Below the pieces are notes generated by a model. That model ran no database searches, was not told the origin of the DNA, and worked only from the letters and a program-made list of their open reading frames with translations. From Microvirga ossetica (GTDB lineage Bacteria; Pseudomonadota; Alphaproteobacteria; Rhizobiales; Beijerinckiaceae): a DNA stretch of 64,000 nucleotides. Position numbers and translations under genes: made by a program. The DNA lies in the NCBI RefSeq assembly GCF_002741015.1, contig NZ_CP016618.1, positions 648,300 through 712,299 on the forward strand. Reading direction: 5' to 3'. Below, in pieces: positions 1 to 8,419 of this stretch (position 1 is the first letter of the stretch; each line of letters opens with the position of its first letter).

Positions 1-226
1 TGTTACGGACAAGTGCGCCGATCCGAAGCCCACCTTCCGGGCTCGGCTCGATGGTGTCGAGCTTCAGCCCGTTCACGTCGACGAGGTGGGTGGGTGTCTC
101 GATCTGCAACTTCATCAGGTCGAGCAGATTTGTGCCACCCGCGATGAACTTCGCGCCAGGCGTGCGGGCGACGGCGGCGGCTGCCTCAGCAGGCGTGTTT
201 GCGCGTTCAAAGGTGAAAGCTCTCAT
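1..226 (-). CDS. paoB: Aldehyde oxidoreductase FAD-binding subunit (PaoB/YagS type), N-terminal part only
   Basis: This is the first ~75 residues of the FAD-binding medium subunit of a xanthine dehydrogenase-family aldehyde oxidoreductase; the rest lies beyond the window edge. The translation begins [19 protein letters not shown] and contains the FAD-binding signature [15 protein letters not shown], which the second operon's FAD subunit at 43.7 kb repeats. The ATG overlaps the stop of the upstream iron-sulfur subunit by four bases (ATGA), indicating translational coupling. In the family this subunit passes electrons from the molybdenum and iron-sulfur subunits to an external acceptor. The partner molybdopterin subunit would be expected further left and is not visible. 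Confidence 0.88.
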   Translation of the reverse strand, partial: MRAFTFERANTPAEAAAAVARTPGAKFIAGGTNLLDLMKLQIETPTHLVDVNGLKLDTIEPSPEGGLRIGALVRN

Positions 227-858
227 CCCTGCCTCTCCGCGACCTCGGTCATGGCCTCGACGATGTTGGAGTAAGCGCCGCAGCGGCAGATGTTGCCACT
301 CATCCGCTCGCGGATCTCGGCCTCGCTGAGCTGCGCTGGAGCTGTGAGGTCGGCCGTGACATGGCTCGGGATCCCGGCCTTGATCTCGTCCAACACCGCC
401 ACACCCGAGCAGATCTGTCCGGGCGTGCAGTAGCCGCACTGATAGCCGTCATGCTTGATGAACGCCGCCTGCATGGGATGCAGGTCGTCCGGCGTGCCGA
501 GCCCCTCGATCGAGGTCACCGCGCCGCCCTGGTGCATCACGGCAAGAGTGAGGCAAGAATTGATCCGCCGCCCGTCGACCACAACCGTGCAAGCGCCACA
601 CTGGCCGTGATCGCAGCCCTTCTTGGTGCCGGTGAGATGCAAGTGCTCTCGCAGAGCGTCGAGGAGCGTTGTGCGGGTGTCGAGCTCGAGCGTGCGAACC
701 TGCCCGTTCACGTTGAACGAAACCTGTGTCATCACAGGCGTCCCGACCGGGGCGGGTTGTGCTTTCACCGAAAGCGGCGCCGTCGCGAGCGCCGCACAGG
801 CTCCAGCTCCGACCATCACCTCGCGCCGGTTCACATTCTGCTCGCCAAGATCCGACAT
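223..858 (-). CDS. paoA: Aldehyde oxidoreductase 2Fe-2S subunit with Tat signal (PaoA/YagT type)
   Basis: This 211-residue small subunit carries two [2Fe-2S] clusters for electron transfer in a periplasmic molybdenum hydroxylase. The start at 858 is chosen because GGAGG sits eight bases upstream; an in-frame ATG at 948 has no such site. The N-terminus has a twin-arginine signal ([19 protein letters not shown]). The plant-type ferredoxin motif is [21 protein letters not shown] spanning residues ~85-105, followed by the helical-domain cysteines CGYCTPGQ and ICRCGAY. It is the first gene of a leftward operon, overlapping the FAD subunit by four bases. It is a clear paralogue of the gene at 43218, which lacks a comparably clear Tat signal. 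Confidence 0.93.
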   Translation of the reverse strand: MSDLGEQNVNRREVMVGAGACAALATAPLSVKAQPAPVGTPVMTQVSFNVNGQVRTLELDTRTTLLDALREHLHLTGTKKGCDHGQCGACTVVVDGRRINSCLTLAVMHQGGAVTSIEGLGTPDDLHPMQAAFIKHDGYQCGYCTPGQICSGVAVLDEIKAGIPSHVTADLTAPAQLSEAEIRERMSGNICRCGAYSNIVEAMTEVAERQG

Positions 859-1404
859 ATTGGCCTCCTCCCCCTGTTGACTGCGAGGGCTGGTTCCGCT
901 CTGCCACAGCCCGACCTTGGCCTCGCTCGCCAGAGGCGCGGCCGGCATTGGTCTTCAGGCGACAACAGCCTCTCGCCTATAGTGGTTCCAACCTAGTTGA
1001 GGGATTAAGGGGCCTCCATGACATAGCCTTATACTCAACATTCATGAAGGCAACGTAGGGGCATCGCAAGATGTGTACCTGATTGTACGGCAAAACGTTC
1101 GTAGCAAGAACGTGTCCATCCAAGCTGATTGCTATCACTTCTCAAATCTTTTTTCGGCTTGGTGCAAGGGCGTTGCGAAGCGTACAGGGGTGGTGCGTAG
1201 TGATGAGAAAGACACCACCTCTGAATGTATCGTCAGGAAGACTTACCCTGCTAATCCAGGCGCATCGCATTAGCGCAGAAACAGCCATGTGTTAGCAGAT
1301 GATCGTGAGCTTTCATCTGCCGGAACAGAAAGCATCGGATCTCTTTCGGCAAGAACGTTGCCAACCCGTTCTGCCTTAGCGTGTCAATGGGAACATGTGT
1401 AGAC
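859..1404. other. Non-coding stretch upstream of the aldehyde oxidoreductase operon
   Basis: No convincing gene is seen. The leftward operon's promoter must lie here, but no clear -35/-10 pair can be assigned. Bases 1088-1113 contain GTAGCAAGAACGTG with an imperfect hairpin context (ACGTTC...GAACGT); a very similar block recurs near 47,650. Confidence 0.5.
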
Positions 1405-1655
1405 GCCCCTGGTAACGCAAGAAGAATCTTCGGGTTTGGTGCAGCGCGCGGGTCGGATGCGGACATGTGTGCGGCCTTTGATGCGGCTCACATGCCGCGG
1501 GCCCGAATGGGAGTACGCGGATCAGGCCCCAATCAGATCTACGCGCTCGAAGCGCTTGTGCCTAAGCTGGTTTGTCTGATCCCGTCTCGTTGACCGTTGC
1601 GCCATTCCTCTCCTTCGACCTTCCTACGCCCCAACAGCCTCACACCTGCGAATGC
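1405..1655. repeat. IS110-associated non-coding repeat (copy 1)
   Basis: This ~250 bp block lies just downstream of the IS110 transposase stop. It recurs in diverged form at 29,822-30,070, beside the remnant of a second transposase of the same type. Shared landmarks include CGCAAG..GAATCTTC, GCCGCGGGCCCG, GCGGATCAG and CTGATCCCGTCTCG. It may be the right end of the element, or a repeat that the element uses as target. The CTGATCCCGT at 1578 recurs on the far side of the transposase at 2769. Confidence 0.6.
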
Positions 1656-2779
1656 TCACGCACCCACAGCCGGAGCCCGATACACCTCACCTCTTGCCAG
1701 CAGAGCCCATACAATCCGGGCCATCTTGTTGGCGAGCGCCACACGCACCAGCATCGGTGGCTTGCGCGCCAGCATGCGCGAGAGCCACGACCCAGCGGGA
1801 ACTCCGTTGCGGGCGGCTCCAAGCAAGACGCTGTTGGCCCCGATGATGAGCAGGCGGCGCAGCGTGCGTTCGCCCATCTTCGAGGTCGCCCCCAGCTTCT
1901 GCTTGCCACCAGTCGAATGCTGCAGCGGTGTGAGCCCGACCCAGGCGGCAAAGTCCCGGCCGCGTTTGAATGTCTCAGCCGGAGGGGCCAGCGCCGCCAG
2001 AGCCACGGCGGTGACCGGGCCGACACCCGGGATCGTCATCAGCCGCCGCGCCGTCTCATCCTCCTTGGCCCGCTGGGCGACCTCACGATCCAACCGGGCG
2101 ATCTGCTCGTCCAGCCGATGGAGCGTCTCGATCAGCATCTGGAGGATCGGTCGGGCGAGCTCCGGGACCGGTTCGTCCGAGTTCTCGACAGCCTGCGCGA
2201 GTTTCGAAACGTGAGCTGGTCCTTTGGCGACCACGATCCCGAACTCGGCCAAGTGCCCCCGTAGGGCATTGATGATCTGGGTGCGCTGCTTGACCAAGAG
2301 ATCGCGGGCGCGGAACACGAGGGCTGAGGCTTGAGCCCCGTCACTCTTGGGCGCCACGAAACGCATGGTCGGACGCTGGGCGGCCTCGCAGATCGCCTCG
2401 GCATCCGCCGCATCATTCTTCTGCCGCTTGACGAAAGGCTTCACGTAAGCGGGTGGGATCAGCCGGACGGCATGCCCGAGCCGGCTGATCTCGCGCGCCC
2501 AGTGGTGCGAGCTGGCGCAGGCCTCCATCGCCACCGTGCAGGGTGGCTGGGACGAGAAGAACGCGAGGACCTGGTGCCGCCGCAGCTTCTTGCGGAACAG
2601 AACCGCTCCCGATGCATCGGCTCCGTGAGCCTGGAACACGCTTTTCGCCAGATCCAGACCAATCGTGCTAACTTCTCCCATGGACGCCTCCCTTGAGTGG
2701 TGCAATCAACACCTCCACTCTGGCACATCAAGGCCGCTGGGGGGGCGTCTACCCCATCAGATCTTGCGCTGATCCCGTT
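1578..2779 (-). mobile_element. IS110-family insertion sequence A
   Basis: The element is delimited provisionally by the direct repeat CTGATCCCGT at 1578 and 2769. IS110-family elements typically lack long terminal inverted repeats and do not duplicate target DNA, so the true ends are uncertain. It holds one transposase on the minus strand plus ~80 bp of non-coding sequence at each side. Its 5' flank is copied at 12,056-12,153 and its 3' end at 29,822-30,205, so the family has been active or rearranged locally. Confidence 0.6.
1656..2681 (-). CDS. IS110-family transposase (DEDD type), apparently intact
   Basis: The 341-residue protein has the usual IS110 architecture. An N-terminal RuvC-like DEDD domain (GLDLAKSVFQ, VAMEACASSHHW, KNDAADAEAI) is followed by a helical linker and the C-terminal Tnp domain. 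The latter contains IPGVGPVTAVAL and GATSKMGERTLRRL with the conserved serine. The start at 2681 is preferred because GGGAGG precedes it by six bases; an in-frame ATG at 2705 also exists. These enzymes move DNA with an element-encoded bridge RNA, known for the family but not demonstrated here. No frameshift or stop is visible, so the copy may be active. Confidence 0.9.
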   Translation of the reverse strand: MGEVSTIGLDLAKSVFQAHGADASGAVLFRKKLRRHQVLAFFSSQPPCTVAMEACASSHHWAREISRLGHAVRLIPPAYVKPFVKRQKNDAADAEAICEAAQRPTMRFVAPKSDGAQASALVFRARDLLVKQRTQIINALRGHLAEFGIVVAKGPAHVSKLAQAVENSDEPVPELARPILQMLIETLHRLDEQIARLDREVAQRAKEDETARRLMTIPGVGPVTAVALAALAPPAETFKRGRDFAAWVGLTPLQHSTGGKQKLGATSKMGERTLRRLLIIGANSVLLGAARNGVPAGSWLSRMLARKPPMLVRVALANKMARIVWALLARGEVYRAPAVGA

Positions 2780-2800
2780 TTTGGCCAGGATCCCCGGGAC

Positions 2801-2908
2801 GTGAAGTTTGCACCCGGCACCATCACCGTCACCACGACTGTTCCGAAGCCTAACGACCCGCATTGCTGCCCGACCGGCATCAGGACCTATTCCATCGCTA
2901 TCAAATAG
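2801..2908 (+). pseudogene. Possible 3' remnant of a secreted-protein gene
   Basis: A frame open to TAG at 2908 reads FAPGTITVTTTVPKPNDPH then CCPTGIRTYSIAIK. The last part, with paired cysteines before a basic C-terminus, resembles the end of small exported proteins. The sequence upstream is the IS110 end, so the rest of the gene would have been lost there. There is no start codon of its own. The call is tentative. Confidence 0.25.
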
Positions 2909-3293
2909 GCGGCCTGTTCCATGGAGGAGATGACGCGGCTCCAGGAAGGGAAGCCGGTCTCGGCAATGCGCTAAGCTCCGTCCCATGAGCCCACCTTTCG
3001 GGACAGATTTCCTTTTGGGCTGGAGCCCCTCATATTCTGCGGTTGGAGGCCTACCCGATGATGCTCTTCGAACGGATAGTGCCGGCGCTCGATCAGGAAC
3101 ACATCTTGCGCTGCCCCCATGATGCTCGAAACCAGATGCGGATACGCCGAAATTTCGCTTCGCGTTTATCCGCCCATAGCACGCACCCACCCCCATCCAC
3201 GTCTCGCCTCTAACCCTCCCTTTACCTGTCGCGCCTAAACCATTGGGGATCCTTAACCGCGTCTAACACGCGGCATCCAGGTGCCCAGAGACC
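2909..3293. other. Intergenic region upstream of ftsK
   Basis: No gene is supported. A 17-codon frame (2921-2974, MEEMTRLQEGKPVSAMR) exists but is too short to call. The ftsK promoter is presumably in the last ~100 bases, which are locally richer in A and T (around 3200-3260). Confidence 0.4.
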
Positions 3294-6104
3294 ATGCGAC
3301 CGACCTCGAAACCTCCGTTTTGTCCGCCGCGCCGCCCTCTTGCGCCTGATCATCAGGATCATGGCGCCACCAATCTCTCCTGGACCACGCCCTGGGCGGC
3401 CGCCGGCCTGCCGGAACCGGGTTGGTGGAAGGCGTTCGTGGTCGACACGAACCTCGTTTTGACCCGCACGCCCAATCATCCGGGCCGAAAATCACAACAA
3501 AAACCAGAACCGAAAGAAACTCATTTGAACCGCACCAGATCGATTTCCGAGCGCCGCCCTTCCGTTTCCTCAAAACGTCCAGCATCACCCTCGGTTGAGC
3601 AGCTTCTGTCGACGCCGCAGCCCCAATCTGCTCCTGTTGTGCACAGCCAGCTTGCCCAGATCGAGGCGGAGTTCGGAGGTGAGCCAGAGGAAAGCACCGA
3701 GCCGAGCCTGGTTCCCGAAACAGGGACCACAACGGGTGCAGAGGCTGTCGAAACGGCGCCTCCACCAGAGGCTCTTCAACCGGTCGAGACAGACGTGACA
3801 GCATCCCCGCGCGAGGACGCCATGATCTCTGAAGGAGGGCCTCAGCTTTTTCAGAACGCCTCTTGGGTTGCGCCGGTAACTGCAACATTTGCGTGGCCGG
3901 CAAGTACTGTCTTCGTCCGGCCGTTCATGTTGGGCGACACCTTCGCGCCGATCATGCCGAATGCCATGGCCGACGATGATACCGGCTCGGGTCCTGCAGT
4001 GGAGGCGGCCGGTCGCACTGAAGACATTGAAGATGCGGAGTTCTTCGAGCCGAACGATCTCTCGACCGAGGCAGAGACTGCTCCAGCTCCAGGGGTCGAC
4101 ATCGAGGAGGCTGATCTCGACCTGGGATATCTGGCCCTCTATGCAGATGAGCCTCGCTTGGTCGCCAAGCCTGATTCCAAACCTACGTCCACTTTCGGTG
4201 AAGTCCTGAGCGCACCTGCGCCAGTCAATGCTGAAGAGGTTAGTCCGAGGGCCGTCATTGCGACTGAGGGCGCCCAAACTCCTGATCTGATCGTTAGTGT
4301 CCCGGCACCTGAGGATGACCAGAACGAGGACATGGGGCTGCCGTCTTGCATAGACAATTCAATTGAGGCCTCGTTTACGGACACGGAGGCCCTCTTAAAC
4401 TCGAGTAACTTGGATCTGAGCCGCATCATCGAGACGGACACGACCGAAATAGACGATGAGGCCCATCCGGAGACACCGAATGAACTGGGTGTCGCACCTG
4501 ATGCGGAATCCGAGGCTCGTCTTCCCTCGGCAGAAATCATTGTGCTTCCCAGGCCTGTGGCACATCGGGAGGTCATCCATGCTTATGAGTTCCCTCTTGT
4601 CGACTATCTGGCTGAGGCCCCCGAGCGGGAAGGTGAGATCCTGACCGAGGACATTCTCGAAGAGGCAGCAGGCCGGCTGGAGAAGGTCATCCGTGACTTC
4701 GGCGTCAGGGGCGAGATAATCCACGTCCATCCGGGTCCGGTGGTCACGCTTTACGAGTTCGAACCTGCTCCCGGCATCAAGTCCTCGCGGGTGATCGCAC
4801 TGACCGAGGATATCGCCCGCTCCATGAGCGCGGTTTCCGCCCGTGTCGCGGTCATCCCGGGCCGCAATGCCATCGGCGTCGAGCTGCCGAACGAGACCCG
4901 CGAGACCGTTTACCTGCGCGAGATCCTGGAGTCAGAGGCATTCACAGGCTCGACACAAAAAATGCCCTTGTGCCTGGGCAAGACGATCGGCGGCGAGCCG
5001 GTGATCGGCGATCTCGCCCGCATGCCGCACCTCCTGGTCGCCGGCACCACCGGGTCGGGCAAGTCGGTGGCGATCAACACCATGATCCTGTCCTTGCTGT
5101 ATCGCTTCACGCCTGAGCAGTGCCGGCTGATCATGGTCGATCCCAAGATGCTCGAGCTCTCCGTCTATGACGGCATCCCGCATCTGCTCACGCCCGTGGT
5201 CACCGACCCGAAGAAGGCGATCATTGCCTTGCGATGGGCGGTGCGCGAGATGGAAGATCGCTATAAGAAGATGGCGAAGCTTGGAGTCCGCAACATCGAC
5301 GGGTTCAATGCCCGGGTCTCCGAGGCGCGCGAGAAGGGGGAAGTCATCACGCGAACGGTTCAGACGAGCTTCGATAAGGAGACCGGCGAGCTGACGTACA
5401 CGGAAGAGGTCATGGACCTCACGTCGCTGCCGTACATCGTGGTGATCGTCGACGAGATGGCCGACCTGATGATGGTGGCCGGCAAGGAGATCGAGGGCGC
5501 GATCCAGCGCCTGGCCCAGATGGCCCGCGCCGCCGGCATCCATGTCATCCTGGCCACGCAGCGGCCTTCCGTGGACGTGATCACCGGCACGATCAAGGCG
5601 AACTTCCCGACAAGGATCTCGTTCCAGGTCACCTCGAAGATCGACAGCCGCACGATCCTGGGCGAGATGGGCGCCGAGCAGCTCTTGGGCCAGGGCGACA
5701 TGCTCTACATGGCCGGCGGCGGGCGCATCGCTCGCGTGCATGGCCCCTTCGTTTCGGACACCGAAGTCGAACGAGTGGTGGCGCATCTGAAACGGCAAGC
5801 CAAGCCCGTTTATCTCGAGGCCGTTACGGCTGAGGACGAGGAAGAGCAGGAGCCGGAGGAGACGCCAATCTTCGACGAGAGCGAGATGGGGTTGGGATCG
5901 GGCGAGCTGTTCGATCAGGCGGTCTCCATCGTGCTGCGGCACAAGAAGGCGTCAACCTCTTACATCCAGCGGCGGCTGCAGATCGGGTACAACCGGGCCG
6001 CCTCGATCATGGAACGAATGGAAAAGGAGGGCATCGTCGGGCCGGCGAACCACGCCGGCAAGCGCGAGATCCTCATCGGAACGGGTGGAGTAGACGAGGA
6101 CTGA
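3294..6104 (+). CDS. ftsK: DNA translocase FtsK/SpoIIIE family, no N-terminal membrane domain
   Basis: This 936-residue protein is an ATP-driven double-stranded DNA pump of the FtsK family, which helps clear and resolve chromosomes at division. Residues 1-430 are acidic and low in complexity, with no membrane segments, unlike classic FtsK with four N-terminal helices. The motor domain spans ~445-845. Walker A is [15 protein letters not shown] (~582), Walker B is [14 protein letters not shown] (~713), and [20 protein letters not shown] follows. The C-terminal winged-helix gamma domain, which reads polar DNA motifs in the family, is at ~868-920 ([18 protein letters not shown]). The ATG at 3294 has a weak ribosome site; a TTG at 3523 is an alternative. 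An intrinsic terminator follows. Confidence 0.92.
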   Translation: MRPTSKPPFCPPRRPLAPDHQDHGATNLSWTTPWAAAGLPEPGWWKAFVVDTNLVLTRTPNHPGRKSQQKPEPKETHLNRTRSISERRPSVSSKRPASPSVEQLLSTPQPQSAPVVHSQLAQIEAEFGGEPEESTEPSLVPETGTTTGAEAVETAPPPEALQPVETDVTASPREDAMISEGGPQLFQNASWVAPVTATFAWPASTVFVRPFMLGDTFAPIMPNAMADDDTGSGPAVEAAGRTEDIEDAEFFEPNDLSTEAETAPAPGVDIEEADLDLGYLALYADEPRLVAKPDSKPTSTFGEVLSAPAPVNAEEVSPRAVIATEGAQTPDLIVSVPAPEDDQNEDMGLPSCIDNSIEASFTDTEALLNSSNLDLSRIIETDTTEIDDEAHPETPNELGVAPDAESEARLPSAEIIVLPRPVAHREVIHAYEFPLVDYLAEAPEREGEILTEDILEEAAGRLEKVIRDFGVRGEIIHVHPGPVVTLYEFEPAPGIKSSRVIALTEDIARSMSAVSARVAVIPGRNAIGVELPNETRETVYLREILESEAFTGSTQKMPLCLGKTIGGEPVIGDLARMPHLLVAGTTGSGKSVAINTMILSLLYRFTPEQCRLIMVDPKMLELSVYDGIPHLLTPVVTDPKKAIIALRWAVREMEDRYKKMAKLGVRNIDGFNARVSEAREKGEVITRTVQTSFDKETGELTYTEEVMDLTSLPYIVVIVDEMADLMMVAGKEIEGAIQRLAQMARAAGIHVILATQRPSVDVITGTIKANFPTRISFQVTSKIDSRTILGEMGAEQLLGQGDMLYMAGGGRIARVHGPFVSDTEVERVVAHLKRQAKPVYLEAVTAEDEEEQEPEETPIFDESEMGLGSGELFDQAVSIVLRHKKASTSYIQRRLQIGYNRAASIMERMEKEGIVGPANHAGKREILIGTGGVDED

Positions 6105-6201
6105 GACTGGCAGCCGGCCGGACTGGCACACGCGAACGAGCATCGGCTCAGCCTCTAGCAGTCGGGGCAGCCTACCGGTCTCAGCTCACCTCCACACCGG
6201 G

Positions 6202-6232
6202 GCCCCTGGGAGCATCCGTTGCTTCCGGGGGC
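6202..6232 (+). terminator. Rho-independent terminator after ftsK
   Basis: A 12-pair stem (GCCCCTGGGAGC with GCTTCCGGGGGC, some G-T pairs) and a seven-base loop are followed by TTCTTCTC. It sits 98 bases after the ftsK stop and before the convergent oxidoreductase gene. The minus strand across it could also encode a short CTRCGVSWDC peptide, but without a start codon. Confidence 0.6.
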
Positions 6233-6301
6233 TTCTTCTCGGCATTACAGTCCCAGCTGACACCGCACCGGGTGCAGGTTGGGCGCAGACTGCTCGTCGG
6301 C

Positions 6302-7327
6302 TCAGTCCCGACCCACCTGCACGAGCATTTTGCCGAAGTTTCGCCCTTTTAGCATGCCAACGAATGCCTCAGGGGCGTTCTCCAGTCCCTCGACCACATC
6401 CTCGCGATACTTGATCTGTCCTGCCCGGAGCCAGGAGCCGACCTCGCGCCGGAACTCATCGGCCTGGGATGCGAAATCCCGCACGATGAATCCGCGTAAT
6501 GTCAGGCGTTTGCTCAGGATCGTCCGCATCAGCAGCGGCGTCCGATCAGGACCAGGGGGAAGGGTGGTGTCGTTGTAGTGGGCAACAAGCCCACACACCG
6601 GAATGCGTGCAAAGTCGTTGAGCAGCGGGAACACGGCATTCCAGACCTCACCGCCCACGTTCTCGAAATAGACATCGATCCCCTTAGGGCAGGCGTCAGC
6701 AAGCCTCTCGGGCATATCGGGGGCCCGATGATCGATGGCGGCATCGAATGCGAGCTCGTTCAGGAGGTAGGCGCACTTCTCCGCACCTCCGGCAATGCCA
6801 ACCACGTGGCAGCCCTTGATCTTGGCGATTTGGCCAACAGCCGAACCGACCGGGCCGGCGGCAGCCGCAACCACGACGGTTTCGCCCGGCTTGGGCTGCC
6901 CGATGTTCAGCAGCCCCGTGTAGGCTGTCATGCCCGGCATGCCGAGCACGCCAAGAGCCGTCGACAGAGGCGCCAGGTTAGGATCAAGTTTGCGAACGCT
7001 GTCGCCATCTGCGATGGCGTACTCCTGCCACCCCGAATGGCTCAGCACGAAGTCTCCAGGTGCATAGTCAGGATGGTTCGAGGCCACAACTTCCCCGACG
7101 GTGCCGCCCTCCATCACTTCGCCGATCTCGACCGGTTTGGCGTAAGACTTGGCGGCGCTCATCCGGCCACGCATGTAGGGGTCCAGCGAGAGCCAGAGGA
7201 CCCGGATCAGGACCTGGCCGGGGCCGGGCTCCGGAACGGGTGCGGTTTCGAGACGGAAATGGTCCGGCGTCGGCTCGCCTTCCGGGCGAGCGGCGAGAAC
7301 GATCCGACGATATGTGGGCTGTGCCAT
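6302..7327 (-). CDS. curA: NADP-dependent oxidoreductase, CurA/MDR superfamily
   Basis: The 341-residue protein belongs to the zinc-independent medium-chain reductases, which include CurA, leukotriene B4 dehydrogenase and prostaglandin reductase. They reduce activated C=C double bonds of enones with NADPH. The N-terminal GroES-like domain carries WLSLDPYMRGRM, typical of the family. The Rossmann domain has VVVAAAAGPVGSAVGQIAKI, then GIAGGAEKCAYL for the cofactor phosphate side and YFENVGGEVWNAV. Length matches the family. It is convergent with ftsK and stands alone. The physiological substrate cannot be read from sequence. Confidence 0.9.
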   Translation of the reverse strand: MAQPTYRRIVLAARPEGEPTPDHFRLETAPVPEPGPGQVLIRVLWLSLDPYMRGRMSAAKSYAKPVEIGEVMEGGTVGEVVASNHPDYAPGDFVLSHSGWQEYAIADGDSVRKLDPNLAPLSTALGVLGMPGMTAYTGLLNIGQPKPGETVVVAAAAGPVGSAVGQIAKIKGCHVVGIAGGAEKCAYLLNELAFDAAIDHRAPDMPERLADACPKGIDVYFENVGGEVWNAVFPLLNDFARIPVCGLVAHYNDTTLPPGPDRTPLLMRTILSKRLTLRGFIVRDFASQADEFRREVGSWLRAGQIKYREDVVEGLENAPEAFVGMLKGRNFGKMLVQVGRD

Positions 7328-7404
7328 GGAAGCCTCCGAACAGCCAGCCCACGGACACTTTTGCCGTGCTAGGCTCAGGCGCTGAACTCAGCCTGGACGA
7401 TACC

Positions 7405-7571
7405 ATGGCAGCTCGGACCAATGAACCGCCGCCTCCCCTGGTCGCAATCGCCTGCCAAGGTGGAGGCAGTCATGCGGCGTTCGGAGCAGGGGTCATTCAC
7501 CGCCTGCTGGAGGACTATGGCCAGCGGTTTCGTCTTCAGGCTCTCAGCGGCACCTCCGGCGGTGCCGTGAA
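7405..7571 (+). pseudogene. Patatin-like phospholipase, N-terminal fragment
   Basis: The ATG at 7405 opens a frame with two hallmarks of patatin-like acyl hydrolases: the oxyanion-hole glycines ACQGGGSHAAFGAG and the nucleophile elbow GTSGG (G-x-S-x-G). The frame then runs into the terminus of a small mobile element at 7572 and stops at 7587. The rest, including the catalytic aspartate, is absent on the far side of the element, so insertion was accompanied or followed by deletion. The enzyme is inactive as it stands. Confidence 0.8.
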
Positions 7572-7702
7572 GGCATCGTCAACTTAAGCGACTATCGGCT
7601 GTTTGAGTTCGAACCCTCAGCTCTAAGTCATTGAACATGCACGATCTGCACCAAGCCAAAAGCTCGTATAAGGCACACCGAACCCGTTAAATTGACGATG
7701 CC
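7572..7702. mobile_element. MITE with IS6-like termini, copy 1 (131 bp)
   Basis: The element starts GGCATCGTCAACTTAA and ends with its near-perfect inverse (TTAAATTGACGATGCC). It has no coding capacity. The core contains CTCTAAGTCATTGAACATGC, which aligns with GTCTAAGCTATTGAAAATGC in a second element at 40,882-41,023 with related termini (GGCACCGTCAACTTAA). The IS6-family element at 51,366-52,174 shares the terminal GGCACCGTCAARTTA and is the obvious candidate source of transposase. No target duplication is visible. It truncates the patatin gene. Confidence 0.7.
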
Positions 7703-7741
7703 CGCTTTATTGCTTCGAGCCAAAGACCTATTCTGGTTACG

Positions 7742-8419
7742 ATGCGTGAGCCCGTTCTCCGACTGACCTCGCTCGCCAAGGTGCTCCCCGGCGGGCGGCG
7801 GCTGTTCGGCGGACTCGCGCTGACGCTCGAAGCAGGCGAGCATGTTGCGATCCGGGGTGAATCGGGCGCGGGAAAGTCGACCTTGCTCAATATCATCGCG
7901 GGGCTCGACACCGCGGATTCGGGGGAGGTCATGGTGGCCGGAACCGATCTGGTGCGGCTGGACGAGGTTGGGCGGACCGCGCTTCGTCGCGATGCGATCG
8001 GCTTCGTGTTCCAAGCCTTCCACATCCTGCCGCACCTCGATCTCGTGCGGAACGTCGCCTTTCCACTCATCCTTCAGAAACAACCCCGCACCGTGGCGCT
8101 GGTGCGCGCCGGCGAGATGCTCGATGCCGTCGGGCTAGGCGACCGACTGTCCAGCTATCCCCGCGAGCTCTCAGGCGGCGAGCTGCAGCGTGTTGCGATC
8201 GCGAGAGCGCTGGTGCATGCACCCGGGCTGATCCTCGCCGACGAGCCGACAGGCAATCTCGACCCCGACACCGCGGCACACATCATCGCGCTGCTCGGCC
8301 GGACGGTGAGGGAGCGCGGCGCGGCGATGTTGCTCGTCACGCATTCGCCGCTGGCCGCGGCGACGGCCGACCGGCAGCTCATGCTCACGCCGCATGGCCT
8401 GGTGCCCGCCGATGGCTGA
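7742..8419 (+). CDS. ABC transporter ATP-binding protein (AttE/LolD-like)
   Basis: The 225-residue nucleotide-binding subunit belongs to the MacB/LolD class of ABC exporters. Walker A is GESGAGKST (~37), the Q-loop region is FVFQAFHI, the signature is LSGGELQR, and Walker B with D-loop is LILADEPTGNLDPDT. The C-terminal H-loop is VTHSPLA. It overlaps the permease gene by eight bases, with the secreted AttH-like protein after that, giving an attE-attFG-attH type operon. Such systems move lipids or lipoprotein-linked cargo from the inner membrane. The substrate is unknown. The three-gene block reads as one imported unit between a MITE and an IS110 end. Confidence 0.92.
   Translation: MREPVLRLTSLAKVLPGGRRLFGGLALTLEAGEHVAIRGESGAGKSTLLNIIAGLDTADSGEVMVAGTDLVRLDEVGRTALRRDAIGFVFQAFHILPHLDLVRNVAFPLILQKQPRTVALVRAGEMLDAVGLGDRLSSYPRELSGGELQRVAIARALVHAPGLILADEPTGNLDPDTAAHIIALLGRTVRERGAAMLLVTHSPLAAATADRQLMLTPHGLVPADG

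Noticed and set aside
4932..5942. A 336-codon open frame antisense to ftsK
   Set aside because: Its peptide is rich in His, Arg, Asp and Leu without domains. The plus strand encodes a textbook FtsK motor.
6184..6300. Minus-strand peptide with CTRCGVSWDC
   Set aside because: No start codon outside the upstream gene's coding region, and the DNA forms a good terminator hairpin. Chance is more likely.
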